Source: CAZRGV01 sp964599655
GTDB lineage: Bacteria; Planctomycetota; Planctomycetia; Isosphaerales; Isosphaeraceae
Length of the DNA stretch: 64,000 nucleotides
Reading direction: 5' to 3'
NCBI GenBank assembly: GCA_964599655.1
Contig: CAZRGV010000013.1
Span: 8,042 to 72,041 of the forward strand
Numbering within the stretch: position 1 is the first letter of the stretch; each line of letters begins with the position of its first letter. The translations under genes were made by a program, and so were the position numbers. Of this stretch, positions 63,953 through 64,000 are shown in pieces. Under the pieces are notes generated by a model. That model had not been told where the DNA came from. It worked only from the letters and a program-made list of their open reading frames with translations, and searched no databases.

Positions 63953-64000
63953 CAAAAACGCCACCGCCCCCGCGCTCGTGGGAGGAGCGAGGGGGCGGTG
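63953..64000 (-). terminator. Rho-independent terminator for a minus-strand gene beyond the right edge
   Basis: Read on the minus strand, CACCGCCCCC (64000-63991) and GGGGGCGGTG (63971-63962) form a perfect 10-bp stem. An inner CGCTC/GAGCG pair extends it, and GGCGTTTTT follows at 63958. The stem plus T-run is the classical intrinsic terminator. No minus-strand gene ends inside the window here, so the gene it serves must lie to the right. Confidence 0.7.

Noticed and set aside
1..64000. CRISPR arrays, tRNA or rRNA genes, insertion sequences, prophage or plasmid functions
   Set aside because: No regularly spaced repeats, cloverleaf-like segments, transposase, integrase or phage genes were seen in the window.

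Overview
The window reads as a draft scaffold piece from a GC-rich planctomycete, most likely an Isosphaeraceae-type bacterium. This is inferred from gene content. There are two DUF1501 proteins, a DUF1549/DUF1553 cytochrome protein, a very large PVC-type dehydrogenase with a haem motif, a DUF1080 protein, an anti-sigma protein with a DUF1559-like outer domain, and tetrahydromethanopterin-type (H4MPT) pterin genes. Codon use is strongly G/C at third positions. Three short N runs (14751-14774, 21939-21953, 51620-51638) interrupt genes, and two of them also break the reading frame, so they are assembly gaps of wrong length. No rRNA, tRNA, CRISPR array, transposase or phage gene was seen.

Layout. 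1-2600: 3' end of a DUF1501 gene, then an ECF sigma factor with a membrane anti-sigma partner. 2600-9810, all minus strand: lysS, a LolE/LolD-like ABC pair, ilvE, a universal stress protein, a class I aminotransferase and a Nudix hydrolase. 9960-17550: a VOC protein, a LarA-family racemase, DUF1080, an AI-2E-type permease with a cobalamin-binding-like tail, a Tat-exported aldo/keto reductase and a GT-C-like membrane protein. 17710-22885: one giant gene joining a NodB-like deacetylase, VCBS repeats, a PVC dehydrogenase, HEAT repeats, cytochrome c and a carbohydrate-binding-like module. 22940-32660: rtcB, a sulfotransferase, recQ, VOC, EVE, rimO, a frameshifted GH16 glucanase and pgsA. 32750-40107: uppP overlapping an AddB-like nuclease, which overlaps an AddA-like helicase. 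40146-47025: a secreted zinc-peptidase-like protein and a DUF1553-DUF1501 pair.

47892-53035 (minus) is the most coherent metabolic system in the window. It holds an L-galactose-dehydrogenase-like AKR, a zinc alcohol dehydrogenase, a tagaturonate-reductase-like protein, a TIM-barrel sugar isomerase and a COG3618 lactonase. Together they fit the route L-galactose, L-galactonolactone, L-galactonate, D-tagaturonate, D-altronate. A perfect 15-bp palindromic repeat has become the 3' end of the isomerase gene.

53571-59279 (minus): HtrA protease, glycerate kinase, thiL, tsaE and a winged-helix AAA ATPase. 59776-63751 (plus): an SDR protein lacking the catalytic tyrosine, then a DHPS-like protein, a DUF447 protein and a beta-RFAP-synthase-like GHMP protein. 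The last three belong to the archaeal-type C1 cofactor pathway known in planctomycetes. The right edge carries a minus-strand terminator for a gene outside the window.
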